Shown here: in pieces, positions 1-7,062 of the stretch
How positions within the stretch are numbered: the stretch's first letter is position 1
Layout: every line of letters starts with the position of its first letter
Assembly (NCBI GenBank): GCA_964424125.1
Contig: CAYRHS010000088.1
Coordinates: 1 to 13,213, forward strand
DNA from: CAYRHS01 sp964424125
GTDB lineage: Bacteria > Actinomycetota > Acidimicrobiia > IMCC26256 > JAOSJL01
DNA: 13,213 bases
Direction: 5' to 3'
Translations under genes and position numbers: made by a program
The notes under the pieces: model-generated
Seen by the model: only the letters and a program-made list of their open reading frames with translations
The model's database searches: none
Told to the model about the DNA's origin: nothing

Positions 1-819
1 GCCGAGGAAGCGCATCACGCCCCGGTCGTGGACCTGGCCGCCTGCGTCGGTGAGACAGTAGCCGTACGGCGGCGCGTGGGGTGGTGGTGGCGGCGGTGGT
101 GGTGGTGGTGGCTCCGCTGCCGTGACCGGCTCGACTGCGGGCGCGACCTGCGGCGCGGGCGGCGGGAGCTCGCCCGGTTCGAGCCCGGCCGCGGTGAGCA
201 TGCGGTTGTAGATCTCGAGCACCTTCCGCGCGTAGTGCGGATCGGTGGCCCAGTTGCCACCGCCCATCTGCTCCCACGTGGGCGCTGCGCCTCGCCGGTT
301 GGGAGGCGGGCTCAGGAGCCTGCCGTCCGAGTCGACGCGCTCGGCATATCCACGCAAGAGCTGCATCTGCGCGCGGACGCCGGTGCGCGTGTCGGGGAAG
401 GCGGTTCCCCGGCGCCCGTCGTCGAAGGCGCCGATCCCGCCGTAGTTGTGGTCCTCGGGCCGAACCTGTCCGGACTCGGGGAACGTGAAGTGGGCGGTCT
501 CGAGGACCGACTGCGCGAAGGCGATGTCTCCGCGCACCCCCTCGCGAGCTCCCTCCTCGACGAAGAGTTGCGCGAGCCCGAGTATGTCGACGTCGATACG
601 TGGCGTTCGGCCCGTCGACGAGTACCAGCCGGCCAGTTGCGCAGCGCTGAGTCGGCTGCCGCCGAGGATCGGCGTACCCGACGCGGGAGTCGAATCCGCC
701 TGCGCGCCGCTGTCGGCACCCGGCGCGGCGGCGGCTGCTGGCGCAGCAAGCGCGACGATGGCGACCACGCCGACGAGCCAGTGGAGACTCGCGAATCGGC
801 GGCCGGACGAGGAGGGCAC
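1..819 (-). CDS. Exported glucosaminidase-family peptidoglycan hydrolase, partial (3' end beyond the left edge)
   Basis: This protein probably cleaves the glycan strands of peptidoglycan outside the membrane. The frame is open from a GTG at 819 to the window edge (273 residues seen). Residues 1-32 look like a Sec signal peptide: basic RR at 7-8, a hydrophobic stretch at 14-26, then an Ala run. The glucosaminidase (GH73-like) core covers about 58-230. It contains GVRGDIAFAQSVLET at 94-108, where E107 is the likely catalytic acid, then EDHNYGGIG at 122-130 and GNWATDPHYARKV near 190. A linker with eleven consecutive prolines (237-247) leads to YGYCLTDAGGQVHDRGVMRFLG at the very edge, which resembles the first unit of a GYWLV-DGG-F-GDA-F-G type repeat. 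No good ribosome site precedes GTG 819; it was chosen because it opens directly into the signal peptide. Family assignment is firm; exact bond specificity is not known. Confidence 0.85.
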   Translation of the reverse strand, partial: MPSSSGRRFASLHWLVGVVAIVALAAPAAAAAPGADSGAQADSTPASGTPILGGSRLSAAQLAGWYSSTGRTPRIDVDILGLAQLFVEEGAREGVRGDIAFAQSVLETAHFTFPESGQVRPEDHNYGGIGAFDDGRRGTAFPDTRTGVRAQMQLLRGYAERVDSDGRLLSPPPNRRGAAPTWEQMGGGNWATDPHYARKVLEIYNRMLTAAGLEPGELPPPAPQVAPAVEPVTAAEPPPPPPPPPPPHAPPYGYCLTDAGGQVHDRGVMRFLG

Positions 820-921
820 GTCCGGTGCATCGACCTGCGCCGTTCCGCAACTTGAGTGGCTGCCGGGGCGGGCGTTGACCGTGCTGCTCAAGTCTCGAGC
901 GTCGGAGGCCGACATCTCTCC

Positions 922-1412
922 ATGATGCGGAAGCTCGTCCCTCTGCTCGTGGTCGCCTTCGCGCTCGCGGCCTGCGTGCCGGAGCAGGTCAACGGTCCGT
1001 AGGGCGCCATCAGCTGCCAAACGTCGGAGCACTCGATGCCGATCATGGGGGGCAGCTGCATCGGCGCCGCCGGCCTCGTCGAATGGTACAAGAGCACGCA
1101 CCACAGCGCGGTCCTCGACGACGTGACGATCGACCAGCTCGCGGAGTTGTACCTGGTCGAAGGTGCGCGCGAAGGCGTGCGCGGCGACCTCGCCTTCGTG
1201 CAGTCCATCGTCGAGACAGGTTGGTTCCAGTCGGGTTGGTCAGGTCGAGCCGGAGGACCACAACTACGCGGGGATCGGCGGAGTAGACGGTGGGAGTAGT
1301 CCGGCGGTGTTCCAGACCTCGAAGGTCGGGGACGTGGGCGTCGAGCCAGTGGTACGCGGACACGATCGTGCGCGTCTACGGCGAGGCCCTCGCGTACCGC
1401 AACTCCCACTGA
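922..1412 (+). pseudogene. Decayed lipoprotein paralogue of the glucosaminidase (in-frame stop, frameshift, deletion)
   Basis: This is the remnant of a second glucosaminidase, divergent from the intact gene. It starts at tandem ATGs (922, 925) with a clean lipoprotein signal, MMRKLVPLLVVAFALAAC, ending in an LAAC lipobox. A TAG at 1000-1002 stops it after 26 codons. The same frame continues with AAGLVEWYKSTHHSAVL, then LAELYLVEGAREGVRGDLAF and VQSIVETGWFQSG, which closely parallel residues 58-117 of the neighbour. Around 1236-1246 about four extra bases shift the frame to QVEPEDHNYAGIGGVDGG. A further shift plus loss of roughly 40 residues then gives YADTIVRVYGEALAYRNSH with TGA at 1410-1412. 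Coding similarity therefore runs through all three forward frames. Sequencing error could explain one lesion but hardly all three. Confidence 0.85.
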
Positions 1413-1440
1413 CGCACCTTCCAACCGGCTCGTCGCGACT

Positions 1441-1459
1441 CTACGTCGGTGCGTAGGCT
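1441..1459 (+). promoter_or_regulatory. Inverted repeat with -10-like box upstream of the SDR gene
   Basis: CTACG (1441-1445) and CGTAG (1452-1456) form a perfect 5-bp inverted repeat with a 6-nt spacer. It overlaps TAGGCT (1454-1459), a possible -10 box about 37 bp before the start codon. No convincing -35 is visible. It could be an operator or chance. Confidence 0.22.
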
Positions 1460-1495
1460 CGATGCTTCCACGCCTGCACGAACGAAGGAGCCCGC

Positions 1496-2299
1496 GTGAC
1501 CGATCCCCGTGACCTCTTCGACCTCTCGGGCCGGGTGGCGGTGCTGACCGGCGCGGGGAGCGGCATCGGGAAGGCGACTGCCCTGACGCTGGCTGCCGCC
1601 GGTGCCACGACGGTGCTCGGTGACGTCGACGAGAAGGGCGCGCAGCAAACGGCCGACGAGATCGGGGCCGTGGGCGGCTCGGCGCTCGTCGTCCGCACCG
1701 ACGTCACGCAGCGGCGGGACGTGGACGCCCTCGTCGAGCGTGCGGTCGCGGAGCACGGCCGCCTCGACATCATGGGCAACATCGCCGGGGTGCCCTACAA
1801 CAAGCTCGTTGCCGAGACGCCTGACGACGACTTCGAGCGCATCCTCGCGATCAACCTCAAGGGTGTCTGGTACGGCTGCCAGGCGGCGATGCGGGTGATG
1901 GTCCCCCAGGGCTCGGGGAACATCGTGAATCTCTCCTCCGGCGCGATCGACACGCCCGCGCCGACCCTCTCCGTCTACGGCATGACCAAGGCGGCGGTGG
2001 CGCAGCTCACCAAGGTCCTCGCAGCGGAGGCGGGGCCGAGCGGCATCCGGGTGAACGCGCTCGCACCGGGCGTCATCGAGACCAACTTCTCGCGCCAGCA
2101 CTTCGTCGACGAGAAGGGTGAGGTCGATCCGGAGCGGCTGGCGTCGTACCGGAAGAGCTTCGGCCGCATGGCGCCGCTCAAGCGGGTCGGCGAGGCCCAG
2201 GACGTCGCCAACGCCATCCTCTATCTCGTCTCCGACGCCGCTGGCTTCGTCACGGGCCAGATCGAGCGTCCGAACGGCGGCGTGGCGATGCCCTGGTAG
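1496..2299 (+). CDS. SDR-family NAD(P)-dependent oxidoreductase
   Basis: This is a classical short-chain dehydrogenase/reductase of 267 residues, a typical length, probably a soluble tetramer oxidising or reducing an alcohol/ketone pair. The cofactor motif TGAGSGIG is at 18-25. D43 at the end of the second strand suggests NAD(H) rather than NADP(H). D69 follows (TDV), then NIAG at 95-98 in place of the common NNAG. The catalytic set is N120, S148, Y161 and K165 (YGMTK). The C-terminal GFVTGQIERPNGG is the usual SDR ending. GTG 1496 is preceded by GAAGGAG with a 5-nt spacer, which settles the start. It stands alone between the pseudogene and the helicase gap, so context does not reveal the substrate; FabG-like or sugar/steroid dehydrogenase roles are equally possible. 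Confidence 0.93.
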   Translation: MTDPRDLFDLSGRVAVLTGAGSGIGKATALTLAAAGATTVLGDVDEKGAQQTADEIGAVGGSALVVRTDVTQRRDVDALVERAVAEHGRLDIMGNIAGVPYNKLVAETPDDDFERILAINLKGVWYGCQAAMRVMVPQGSGNIVNLSSGAIDTPAPTLSVYGMTKAAVAQLTKVLAAEAGPSGIRVNALAPGVIETNFSRQHFVDEKGEVDPERLASYRKSFGRMAPLKRVGEAQDVANAILYLVSDAAGFVTGQIERPNGGVAMPW

Positions 2300-2308
2300 C
2301 CCATTGCG

Positions 2309-2322
2309 GACGCCTTGGCGTC
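2309..2322 (+). terminator. Short GC inverted repeat after the SDR gene
   Basis: GACGCCTTGGCGTC begins nine bases after the SDR stop codon and can form a 5-6 bp hairpin. No T-run follows, so termination here is only a possibility. Confidence 0.25.
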
Positions 2323-2397
2323 AGCAACAGGGGGACGGTTCCCTGCCGCTGAGGCCAAGCAGCGAGAGGTCGACACGAGCAGCGCGCGTGCGACCGC

Positions 2398-2478
2398 TAC
2401 ACTGCACAGTGCGAGGAAACGCCATCCACGCGCCCTCGCGGGTCGGCCCGCTTCGTCCCTCGGTCGGAGTGCGAGGAA
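2398..2478 (+). repeat. Leader of the helicase gene: -10-like box, inverted repeat and spaced 11-nt direct repeat
   Basis: Within the 224-bp gap before the helicase, TACACT (2398-2403) could be a -10 box. A TCGACA lies upstream, but 22 nt away, which is too far for a standard -35. CACTG/CAGTG arms (2400-2404, 2407-2411) form a near-palindrome. AGTGCGAGGAA occurs twice (2408-2418 and 2468-2478), exactly 60 nt apart. I see no credible small gene in the gap. Confidence 0.3.
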
Positions 2479-2523
2479 CGACCCCTCGACACGACACGTG
2501 GACCTTCGACGAAGCGAGAACAG

Positions 2524-3705
2524 ATGACGACCGGTTTCGAGGCGCTCGGCGTCTCGGCCGACCTCGCGGCAGCGTTGCGCGAGGACGGCATCGCCGAACC
2601 CTTCCCCATCCAGCAGCTCTCCGTCCCCGACGCGCTCGCGGGCCGAGACATCTGCGGCAAGGCCAAGACCGGCTCGGGCAAGACGCTGGCCTTCGGGCTC
2701 CCGATGCTCGAACGGGTCGGCGCCGCGAAGCCCCATCGGCCGACGGGGCTCGTGCTCGTGCCCACCCGGGAGTTGGCCAACCAGGTCGCGGACGCGCTCG
2801 GCGGTCTCGGGCAGCTGCGTGACCGCCGCACCATGGCCGTCTACGGGGGTGTGTCGATGGAGCCGCAGGTGGACGCGCTCCGCAACGGGCTCGACGTCGT
2901 CGTCGGCACGCCCGGGCGGTTGATCGACCTGATCGAGCGCGGGGAACTCGAGCTCGGCGCGGTCGAGGTGCTCGTCGTGGACGAGGCCGACCGGATGGCC
3001 GACATGGGTTTCCTTCCCCAGGTCCAGAAGATCCTCCACCGGATCGAGGGGCCGCACCAGACGATGCTGTTCTCGGCCACGCTCGACCGGGGGGTGAACC
3101 AGCTCGTCAATCGCTACATGGACGATCCCGCGGTCTGCGAGGTCGAGTCGGACGAGCCCACCGTCGAGGAGATGGAGCATCGTTACCTCCAGGTCCATCA
3201 CATGGACAAGGTGAAGGTGGCCGCGGCGATCATCCAGGGCGCGAACCGGACGCTCGTGTTCGTGCGAACCAAGCGAGGTGCTGACCGGCTCGTGCGCCAG
3301 CTTCGTCGCGAAGGGGTGACGGCCGACGCCATCCACGGTGACTTGCGGCAGGCCGCGCGAGAACGCGGCCTCGCACGGTTCTCCGAGGGCAAGCTTCCGG
3401 CGCTGGTCGCGACCGACGTCGCCGCGCGGGGAATCCACGTCGACGATGTCGACGTCGTCGTGCACTACGACCCGGCCGAGGACACGAAGCAGTACCTGCA
3501 CCGATCAGGTCGCACTGCTCGTGCCGGGGAGACCGGCGTCGCGGTCACCCTCGTGCTCTGGGACCAGGAGAACGAGGCGCGGTTCCTCCAGCGCCGCCTC
3601 GGGCTGAGCGAGCCGATCGTCGAGGTGTTCTCGAACGACGAGCGCTTGGCCGACCTGCGGGCGTGGGAGCCGACCGAGAAGGAAGCGGTCTCCGCCGCCC
3701 GCTGA
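2524..3705 (+). CDS. DEAD-box ATP-dependent RNA helicase, minimal core
   Basis: This enzyme unwinds short RNA duplexes using ATP and acts in the cytoplasm, typically in RNA turnover, ribosome assembly or cold adaptation. All motifs are present in order: F5 and Q30 of the Q motif, Walker A AKTGSGKT (47-54), PTRELA (80-85), TPGR (129-132), DEAD (153-156), SAT (184-186), IHGD (270-273), ATDVAARGI (296-304) and HRSGRTAR (326-333). At 393 residues it is little more than the two RecA-like domains. It lacks the long basic or RNA-binding tails of DeaD/CsdA and RhlE, so a function cannot be assigned from a tail. The ATG start has only a weak purine-rich stretch (GAAGCGAG) before it. The 224-bp gap upstream suggests an untranslated leader. 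The gene converges on the carboxypeptidase with a 36-bp gap. Confidence 0.96.
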   Translation: MTTGFEALGVSADLAAALREDGIAEPFPIQQLSVPDALAGRDICGKAKTGSGKTLAFGLPMLERVGAAKPHRPTGLVLVPTRELANQVADALGGLGQLRDRRTMAVYGGVSMEPQVDALRNGLDVVVGTPGRLIDLIERGELELGAVEVLVVDEADRMADMGFLPQVQKILHRIEGPHQTMLFSATLDRGVNQLVNRYMDDPAVCEVESDEPTVEEMEHRYLQVHHMDKVKVAAAIIQGANRTLVFVRTKRGADRLVRQLRREGVTADAIHGDLRQAARERGLARFSEGKLPALVATDVAARGIHVDDVDVVVHYDPAEDTKQYLHRSGRTARAGETGVAVTLVLWDQENEARFLQRRLGLSEPIVEVFSNDERLADLRAWEPTEKEAVSAAR

Positions 3706-3741
3706 GCCGTCGGCCCGCGTCGCCCGCGCGCCGATCTCGCC

Positions 3742-5064
3742 TTAGCGCAGGCTCGGAGCGCCTCGCGAGCGCGTGCCCAGACTCGGGTGCTTGCGCACCC
3801 GCTCGACGCGGCTCCCCGTCGTCTGCGGCTCCTCGTCGATGACGTGGATCGTCCCGCGCCGCTTGGCCTCCGCGAGTGCCGCCCGACGCCGCAGTCGCCG
3901 CCGGCGGTTCCGCACGACGATGGTGCGCCGCGCGACGAGGAACACCACGACGAGGATCACGACGACGAGCAGGATCCGCCGCCACCACCACCACCCCGCG
4001 CCGCCTTCGGGCGCAGCGACGTCATTTGCGGGTGCGGCAGCGGGCGGCGCAGCAGCCGGCGGCGAGGTCCCTCCGGCGAGCTCCTCGGAGGTCCGCGGCG
4101 GCGCCGCGAAGGCAGCCTCGACGTAGGGCGCGAAGCCCGGTGGAGCGAGGTCGACCAAGAACTGCCGAGCGTCCGCGGTAAGCGCGCGCGGAGGCGGGAC
4201 CTCCTCACCGGTTCCGGTCGCGTCGGGCGCGGTCTCGAAGCCCGAATCCAGCAGTCCCGTGGCGAAGCCGTACGGGTCGTCAGAGCCGAGGATCACCGCG
4301 ATCATCGTGCGGCCGTCGCGCGTCGCCGACGCGACGAGGGTGTGGCCGGCCAGTTCGGTGTGGCCGGTCTTGAGGCCGGTCGCGCCCTCGTAGAGATCGA
4401 GGAGCAGGTTCTGCGGCAGAAGGTGATGGTCGCGGCCGTCGGGTCCGGTGAACTCGTAGTCGCGCTCCGGAGGAAGCTTCGCGAGCTCGGGCACCGAGAG
4501 GAGGTCGCGGGCGACGATCGCGAGGTCGAACGCCGAGACCCGACTGCCACCGTCGAACGCCTCGACCCCGTCGTCGAATCCCGCGGGGTCGGAGAACTGG
4601 GAGTCGCGCAGTCCGTACAGGCGAGCAGTGTCGTTCATCTCCTCGGCGAACGACGCGAGGTCACCGCCGATCGACTCCGCGATCGCATACGCAGCGTCGT
4701 TCGCCGAGACGATCAGCATCGAGGCGAGCGCGTCGTCGAGCGGCCAGACCTCACCTTCCTGCATGTCGATCCGGCGGGCGGGTTTGGATGCGGCCTCGCT
4801 GCTCACGGTGATGGTCGAAGCGAGCGGGACCTGCTCGAGGGCGGTGAGCGCGGTCATGAGCTTCACCGGGCTCGCCGGGGGAAGCGCCGCGTGCTCGTTG
4901 TGTCCCTCGAGCACACTCCCGGTGTCGGCGTCGACGAGAATCCAGGCGTTCGGCTGGTCGCCGCCGCTCTGCTCCTGCGCGAGCGCAGCGGGGGCGGAGA
5001 GCACGCCGAGGACGGCGAGCACGGACACGAATACGGCGGCCGAGCGCCGGGTACCGCGTGGCAT
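3742..5064 (-). CDS. D-alanyl-D-alanine carboxypeptidase (peptidase S11) with C-terminal membrane anchor
   Basis: This is a penicillin-binding-protein-type serine peptidase that trims the terminal D-Ala of peptidoglycan stem peptides outside the membrane. A signal peptide covers residues 1-29 (basic start, hydrophobic 10-28, ALA before Q30). The catalytic motifs are S65-P-V-K68, S119-A-N121 and K231-T-G233. After the catalytic domain there is no clear PBP5-type beta domain. Instead a Pro/Ala-rich linker (about 321-350) leads to WWWWRR (357-362), one membrane helix (363-377) and a strongly basic tail (RNRRRRLRRR, then AEAKRR) predicted to be cytoplasmic. At 440 residues it is long for the family because of this tail. 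It is divergent from the aminotransferase (133-bp gap). No ribosome site precedes the ATG, consistent with a near-leaderless mRNA. Confidence 0.93.
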   Translation of the reverse strand: MPRGTRRSAAVFVSVLAVLGVLSAPAALAQEQSGGDQPNAWILVDADTGSVLEGHNEHAALPPASPVKLMTALTALEQVPLASTITVSSEAASKPARRIDMQEGEVWPLDDALASMLIVSANDAAYAIAESIGGDLASFAEEMNDTARLYGLRDSQFSDPAGFDDGVEAFDGGSRVSAFDLAIVARDLLSVPELAKLPPERDYEFTGPDGRDHHLLPQNLLLDLYEGATGLKTGHTELAGHTLVASATRDGRTMIAVILGSDDPYGFATGLLDSGFETAPDATGTGEEVPPPRALTADARQFLVDLAPPGFAPYVEAAFAAPPRTSEELAGGTSPPAAAPPAAAPANDVAAPEGGAGWWWWRRILLVVVILVVVFLVARRTIVVRNRRRRLRRRAALAEAKRRGTIHVIDEEPQTTGSRVERVRKHPSLGTRSRGAPSLR

Positions 5065-5073
5065 CGGCGGGCC

Positions 5074-5079
5074 AGAATA
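5074..5079 (-). promoter_or_regulatory. -10-like box TATTCT for the carboxypeptidase, near-leaderless
   Basis: On the minus strand TATTCT ends nine bases before the ATG at 5064, so transcription should start within a few bases of the start codon. A partial -35 (CCGACA) lies 19 nt upstream. The absence of a ribosome site fits. Confidence 0.4.
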
Positions 5080-5197
5080 CGCGAGGTGGGGGCGCCGTTG
5101 TCGGACCGTCTTCGGTGCCTCGTCGCACTGCCGTGATCGAGGACTTCGTACGCCGAAAGCGCGCTTCTGCTCGGGGGAGGCGTGTCAGGATGTGTTG

Positions 5198-6397
5198 GTG
5201 ACTCGATCGACCAGGATCTCGCGCCGGGTGGGCGCCATCACGGAGTCGGCCACCCTCGCGGTCTCCGCCAAGGCGAAGGCCCTGCGCGCGGCAGGCGAGC
5301 CAGTCATCGGCTTCGGCGCCGGTGAGCCCGACTTCGCGACCCCGGACCACATCGTCGCCGCGGCGATCGAGGCCGCGCGCGACCCCCGGCACCATCGGTA
5401 CTCGCCGGCGGCAGGCTTGCCCGAGTTGCGAGAGGCGATCGCGGCCAAGACCGCGCGCGACTCCGGCTTCACCTGCGAGCCCACCCAGGTCCTGGTCACG
5501 AACGGCGGCAAGCACGCGATCGCGAACACGTTCCAGACCTTGCTCGATCCCGGCGACGAGGTCCTCCTCCCTGCGCCCTACTGGACGAGCTATCCGGAGT
5601 CGGTCGCGCTCGCCGACGGTCGGGCGGTTGTCCTGCCGACCGAGGAGGCCGCAGGGTTCCGCGTCACGGTCGACCAACTGGACGCCGCCTGTACCGAGCG
5701 CACGAAGGTGTTGCTGTTCGTCTCACCCGACAACCCTTCCGGGGCCGTCTACCCACCCGAGGAAGTCGAAGCGATCGGCTGCTGGGCTCTCGAGCGCGGC
5801 CTCTGGGTGCTGACCGACGAGATCTACGAGCACCTGACGTACGGCGAGCATCGGTTCTCCTCGATGCCGGTCCTCGTCCCCGACCTCGCCGAGCGTTGCG
5901 TGATCGTGAACGGCGTCGCCAAGACCTACGCGATGACCGGCTGGCGCGTCGGCTGGATGATCGCCCCGATCGATGTCACACGCGCGGCCACGAATCTCCA
6001 GTCCCACACGACCTCGAACGTCGCGAACGTGTCGCAGGCGGCCGCCCTGGCGGCCGTGAGCGGCGATCTCGCGGCCGTCGAGGAGATGAGAGCCGCCTAC
6101 GAGCGGCGCGGGAAGCTCATGTTCGACCTGCTCACCCGGATCCCGGGGGTCTCGTGCCTGCCTCCTCAAGGCGCGTTCTACTGCTTCCCCTCGTTCGCCG
6201 GCGTGCTCGGCCGGGAGATACGAGGGCAGACGCCGATGACGTCGCTGGAGCTGGCGGACCTCGCGCTCGACGAGGCGAAGGTCGCCTTCGTCCCGGGCGA
6301 GGCGTTCGGTGCGCCCGGATACGGTCGTTTCACCTACGCCGCCTCCGACGAGGACATCAGCGAAGGGCTCGGTCGCCTCGCCGAGCTCCTGGGCTGA
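5198..6397 (+). CDS. Aspartate aminotransferase, class I-beta (Thermus type), PLP-dependent
   Basis: This enzyme transfers the amino group between aspartate and 2-oxoglutarate in the cytoplasm, linking the TCA cycle with the aspartate family of amino acids. Some members of the type also act on prephenate. Visible fold-type I features are GAGEPDF at 40-46, TNGGKHAI at 101-108, PYWTSYPE at 127-134, SPDNPSGAVYP at 176-186 with N179, DEIYEH at 207-212, and the PLP lysine K242 in NGVAKTYAMTGWRVGW. R377 in GRFTYA is the likely carboxylate-binding arginine. The 399-residue length is normal. The frame is open further upstream, but GTG 5198 has AGGA seven bases before it and opens at the family's usual N-terminus. 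The upstream extension would lie antisense to the carboxypeptidase and is rejected. No operon partner is evident; the lipoprotein follows 80 bp later. Confidence 0.93.
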   Translation: MTRSTRISRRVGAITESATLAVSAKAKALRAAGEPVIGFGAGEPDFATPDHIVAAAIEAARDPRHHRYSPAAGLPELREAIAAKTARDSGFTCEPTQVLVTNGGKHAIANTFQTLLDPGDEVLLPAPYWTSYPESVALADGRAVVLPTEEAAGFRVTVDQLDAACTERTKVLLFVSPDNPSGAVYPPEEVEAIGCWALERGLWVLTDEIYEHLTYGEHRFSSMPVLVPDLAERCVIVNGVAKTYAMTGWRVGWMIAPIDVTRAATNLQSHTTSNVANVSQAAALAAVSGDLAAVEEMRAAYERRGKLMFDLLTRIPGVSCLPPQGAFYCFPSFAGVLGREIRGQTPMTSLELADLALDEAKVAFVPGEAFGAPGYGRFTYAASDEDISEGLGRLAELLG

Positions 6398-6477
6398 TGG
6401 CGGGGTGCACGGCCCCTCGGGCGTAGTCTCTGCCCGTCTCGGTGGGATCACCACACGGGGCGAACCTGGAGGAACGA

Positions 6478-7041
6478 GTGAGGATCCAGCGGCGACACGT
6501 GCTCGGTCTCGTTGCGGTGCTGCTCGCCGCGCTGCTGTTGCTCGCGGCATGCGGGAACGACGACGACAGCGGGAGCAACGGCGGCGGAGACACGTCCGGC
6601 GACACGAACGAGCAGGCGAGTGACGGGACGACGGGCGGCGGAGCGGACGACGTCGAGCTCTGCTCGCTGCTGGAACCCGGCGAGATCGAGGCGCTCTTCG
6701 GCGGGACGGTGAGTGACGGCACCGAGGAGCTCGGCCAGTGCACGTGGGAGGTGGGCGAGGACCAGTCCCAGCCCGACACGGGAACGGTCCACGTCTCGGT
6801 GGTCACCGCCGTCCCGACGGTGAGCGCCGAGGAGCAGTTCGCAGACCTCGAAGCGAGCAGCCAGGATTCGGTCGAGGTCTCGGGAGTCGGCGACGCCGCG
6901 TACTACGAGCCCAGCGTGGGCGTGCTGAACGTGCGCTCCGGTGACACGATCTTCTGGGTGCAGGCCGTGTTCATCCCGGAACCGGACGACATGCAGAGCA
7001 ACCTCGAGGATCTCGCGGCCGACGTGGTCGATCGCTTGTAG
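6478..7041 (+). CDS. Small secreted lipoprotein, DUF3558-like
   Basis: The protein is 187 residues long. Residues 1-24 are a lipoprotein signal peptide (RIQRR then a Leu/Val-rich stretch) with lipobox LAAC, making C25 the lipidated cysteine. A low-complexity Gly/Asp/Ser/Thr linker (26-58) follows, then a domain of about 130 residues. The domain begins ELCSLLEPGEIEALFGG and has a second cysteine at 88 in GQCTWEVGED. The C-S-L-L-x-P-x-E-I ... C-x-W pattern is that of DUF3558-type mycobacterial lipoproteins, so C62 and C88 probably form a disulfide. Its function is unknown; related extracellular domains are thought to sense or bind small ligands. GTG 6478 was chosen because GGAGGA (6468-6473) lies four bases before it. 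TAGTCT at 6424-6429 might be its -10 box. It lies 21 bp before serA, so cotranscription is possible. Confidence 0.82.
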   Translation: MRIQRRHVLGLVAVLLAALLLLAACGNDDDSGSNGGGDTSGDTNEQASDGTTGGGADDVELCSLLEPGEIEALFGGTVSDGTEELGQCTWEVGEDQSQPDTGTVHVSVVTAVPTVSAEEQFADLEASSQDSVEVSGVGDAAYYEPSVGVLNVRSGDTIFWVQAVFIPEPDDMQSNLEDLAADVVDRL

Positions 7042-7049
7042 CTCGGGTC

Positions 7050-7055
7050 TACGCT
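7050..7055 (+). promoter_or_regulatory. -10-like box TACGCT for serA, leaderless arrangement
   Basis: TACGCT ends seven bases before the GTG start of serA, which puts the expected transcription start at or next to the first base of the start codon. No ribosome site is visible upstream of serA. No clear -35 is seen. Confidence 0.38.
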
Positions 7056-7062
7056 GCTCCAC

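Noticed and set aside
79..111. GGT-rich triplet run as a microsatellite or repeat element
   Set aside because: It is the complement of CCA/CCG/CCC proline codons of the poly-proline linker in the glucosaminidase.
28..855. Long plus-strand open frame opposite the glucosaminidase
   Set aside because: It is the antisense of a frame with clear signal peptide and GH73 motifs. Its translation is low-complexity Arg/Gly/Val/Trp, as expected from GC-rich shadow frames.
1000..1002. Programmed readthrough of TAG in the lipoprotein paralogue
   Set aside because: Two further lesions (a frameshift near 1240 and a later deletion with another frame change) make simple gene decay far more likely than recoding.
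3787..5136. 449-codon plus-strand open frame opposite the carboxypeptidase
   Set aside because: The opposite strand carries SxxK, SxN and KTG motifs in order. The plus frame has no recognisable domain and no ribosome site.
4628..5197. Upstream extension of the aminotransferase frame
   Set aside because: The extension lies antisense to the carboxypeptidase and adds residues foreign to the family. GTG 5198 has a ribosome site and gives the normal N-terminus.
5909..5956. Alanine instead of serine before the PLP lysine (NGVAK)
   Set aside because: The Thermus-type I-beta aspartate aminotransferases also have alanine there, so it is a subgroup trait and not an anomaly.
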